NCBI GenBank assembly: GCA_010084195.1
Contig: RGPS01000026.1
Coordinates: forward strand, 1-42,466
Direction of reading: 5' to 3'
From: Terriglobia bacterium
GTDB taxonomy: Bacteria; Acidobacteriota; Terriglobia; Bryobacterales; Bryobacteraceae
Length of the DNA: 42,466 nucleotides
The position numbers and the translations under genes were made by a program. Below are positions 41,643 through 42,466 of this stretch, in pieces. Each line of letters begins with the position of its first letter. The stretch's first letter is position 1. The notes beneath the pieces were generated by a model that was not told the origin of the DNA, did not search any database, and saw only the letters and a program-made list of their open reading frames with translations.

Positions 41643-42466
41643 TTACAGAGGGAACATCAGTCGGGGATCCTCAACTTCTGGTGGTGCTTGAAACGGCTCG
41701 TTGATCCATGTCCACAGGTCGCGATGGACGAACGGTTGCTGCCGCAACAGGGCGATCAGGTTGGACAGGCTCCAGTTGAAGGTGCTCTTCAGTTGCAGGA
41801 ATTTCAGAATCAGCATGGCGATCAGAGCAGTCCAGATCTGGATCTGCACGGCGTTTTCTGAGGTACCGACGAAGGTCTTGATCTTCATGCACGGCTTCAA
41901 GGCCTTAAAGAAGAGCTCGAGCTGCCAGCGCTCCTTGTAAATTCGGGCAAGGGTCTGCGCCGCCAGTTTCATGTTATTGGTGACGAAGACCATGGTTGTC
42001 TGTTTCTCTTCCACCCAGACTTCGATCCGGCGCAGCCGGGCCTCTGGCCCGATTTCCTGCTGGCTCACCAGCACGATCACCTCGTCAAGCAGCACATTGG
42101 AAGCCTTTGGCACGGGGCGGCTTTCGACGATCCCGTATGACGCTGTGTCTTTCAGGCGCGTCACAAAGTTCACGCCCCCGCGAGTCAGTTCCAGCCACCA
42201 GGTGTAGTCGGCATAGCCCCGGTCAAACACCACCAGCGTGCCCGGCTGGAAGGTCATTTTGCGCCCTTCTGTGATATCCGCCACCTTGCCTTCCGTGATT
42301 ACCGCGTAACAGGGCAGATAGTCGTCATGATCCAAAACCAGGTGCACGTTCAGCGCTCCTTTGGTCCGCTTGTACTTCGCCCAGGCGAAAGACTCAGCAC
42401 ATAATTCCACCATGCTGGCATCCAGTGACAGCAGCTTGTGTTTGAACCTGAACTTCCGCTTCCCGT
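41643..42466 (-). mobile_element. IS4-type transposase, partial (5' end off window)
   Basis: DDE transposase of the IS4 family. The frame enters from the right edge with KRKFRFKHKLLSLDASMVEL (the first catalytic Asp in SLDAS), then KGALNVHLVLDHDDYLPCYA, TLVVFDRGYADYTWW (second Asp) and ARIYKERWQLELFFKALK (the Y-(2)-R-(3)-E-(6)-K motif with the catalytic Glu). The end is a TAA at 41643. No frameshift is seen in the visible part, so it may be active. The left inverted repeat is not resolved. Confidence 0.88.

Noticed and set aside
1..42466. CRISPR arrays, rRNA genes and prophage
   Set aside because: No regularly spaced repeats, rRNA segments or phage structural genes were seen.

Overview
The window looks like chromosomal DNA of a soil Acidobacteriota, most likely of the Bryobacterales / Solibacter group. 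This is inferred from gene content, not from a search: a TIGR03435-type secreted protein, a DUF1549/DUF1553 cytochrome protein paired with a Tat-exported DUF1501 protein, a DUF6152-type secreted pair, a PEP-CTERM sorting signal, an M49-type secreted peptidase and high G+C content.

Layout. 1-1.2 kb: end of a PpiC-type foldase and a ClpS-like adaptor (minus). 1.3-2.0 kb: a methyltransferase (plus), overlapping at its 3' end the AddA-like helicase-nuclease. 2.0-7.8 kb: addA and a frameshift-split addB for double-strand-break end processing. 7.8-10.4 kb: PhyH-type dioxygenase, Ogt-type DNA repair protein and MtaB tRNA methylthiotransferase (minus). 10.4-12.5 kb: hemX-like gene coupled to hemA (plus). 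12.5-13.1 kb: a Phd antitoxin with a decayed PIN toxin. 13.1-14.6 kb: gcvT-gcvH with a readable promoter. 14.8-18.1 kb: an RsbU-like phosphatase coupled to a DCC-lipase maturation factor fusion. 18.3-23.1 kb: small c-type cytochrome, split membrane protein, PAS protein without a kinase, M49 peptidase. 23.1-31.2 kb: secreted proteins (DUF6152 pair, DUF1501, PSD1/DUF1549/DUF1553, a mutarotase-like protein, a CocE/S15 hydrolase). A hairpin-rich convergent gap sits at 24.28-24.49 kb. 31.1-33.8 kb: PEP-CTERM remnant, YedY-like molybdoenzyme with cytochrome b561, DUF5615-like protein, cupin. 33.9-35.6 kb: TIGR03435 protein and glutaminyl cyclotransferase.

35.7-42.5 kb is different in character. It holds an SEC-C protein and an upstream partner, an orphan AbrB antitoxin, BrnTA with an antitoxin fragment, a broken type I restriction HsdR joined to an unrelated tail, an intact VapBC, and an IS4-type transposase running off the right edge. 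It reads as a defence/toxin-antitoxin island with signs of decay.

Several genes outside the island are interrupted by what look like one-base frame changes (addB, the first vapC, the cytochrome, the membrane protein, the PEP-CTERM remnant). Either the sequence carries indel errors or many genes here are decaying; the reads would decide. I did not find a clearly new multi-gene system. The best candidates for novelty are the structured convergent intergenic element, the DCC-LMF fusion coupled to a phosphatase, the Fe-S cysteine set in AddA as well as AddB, and the SEC-C pair.
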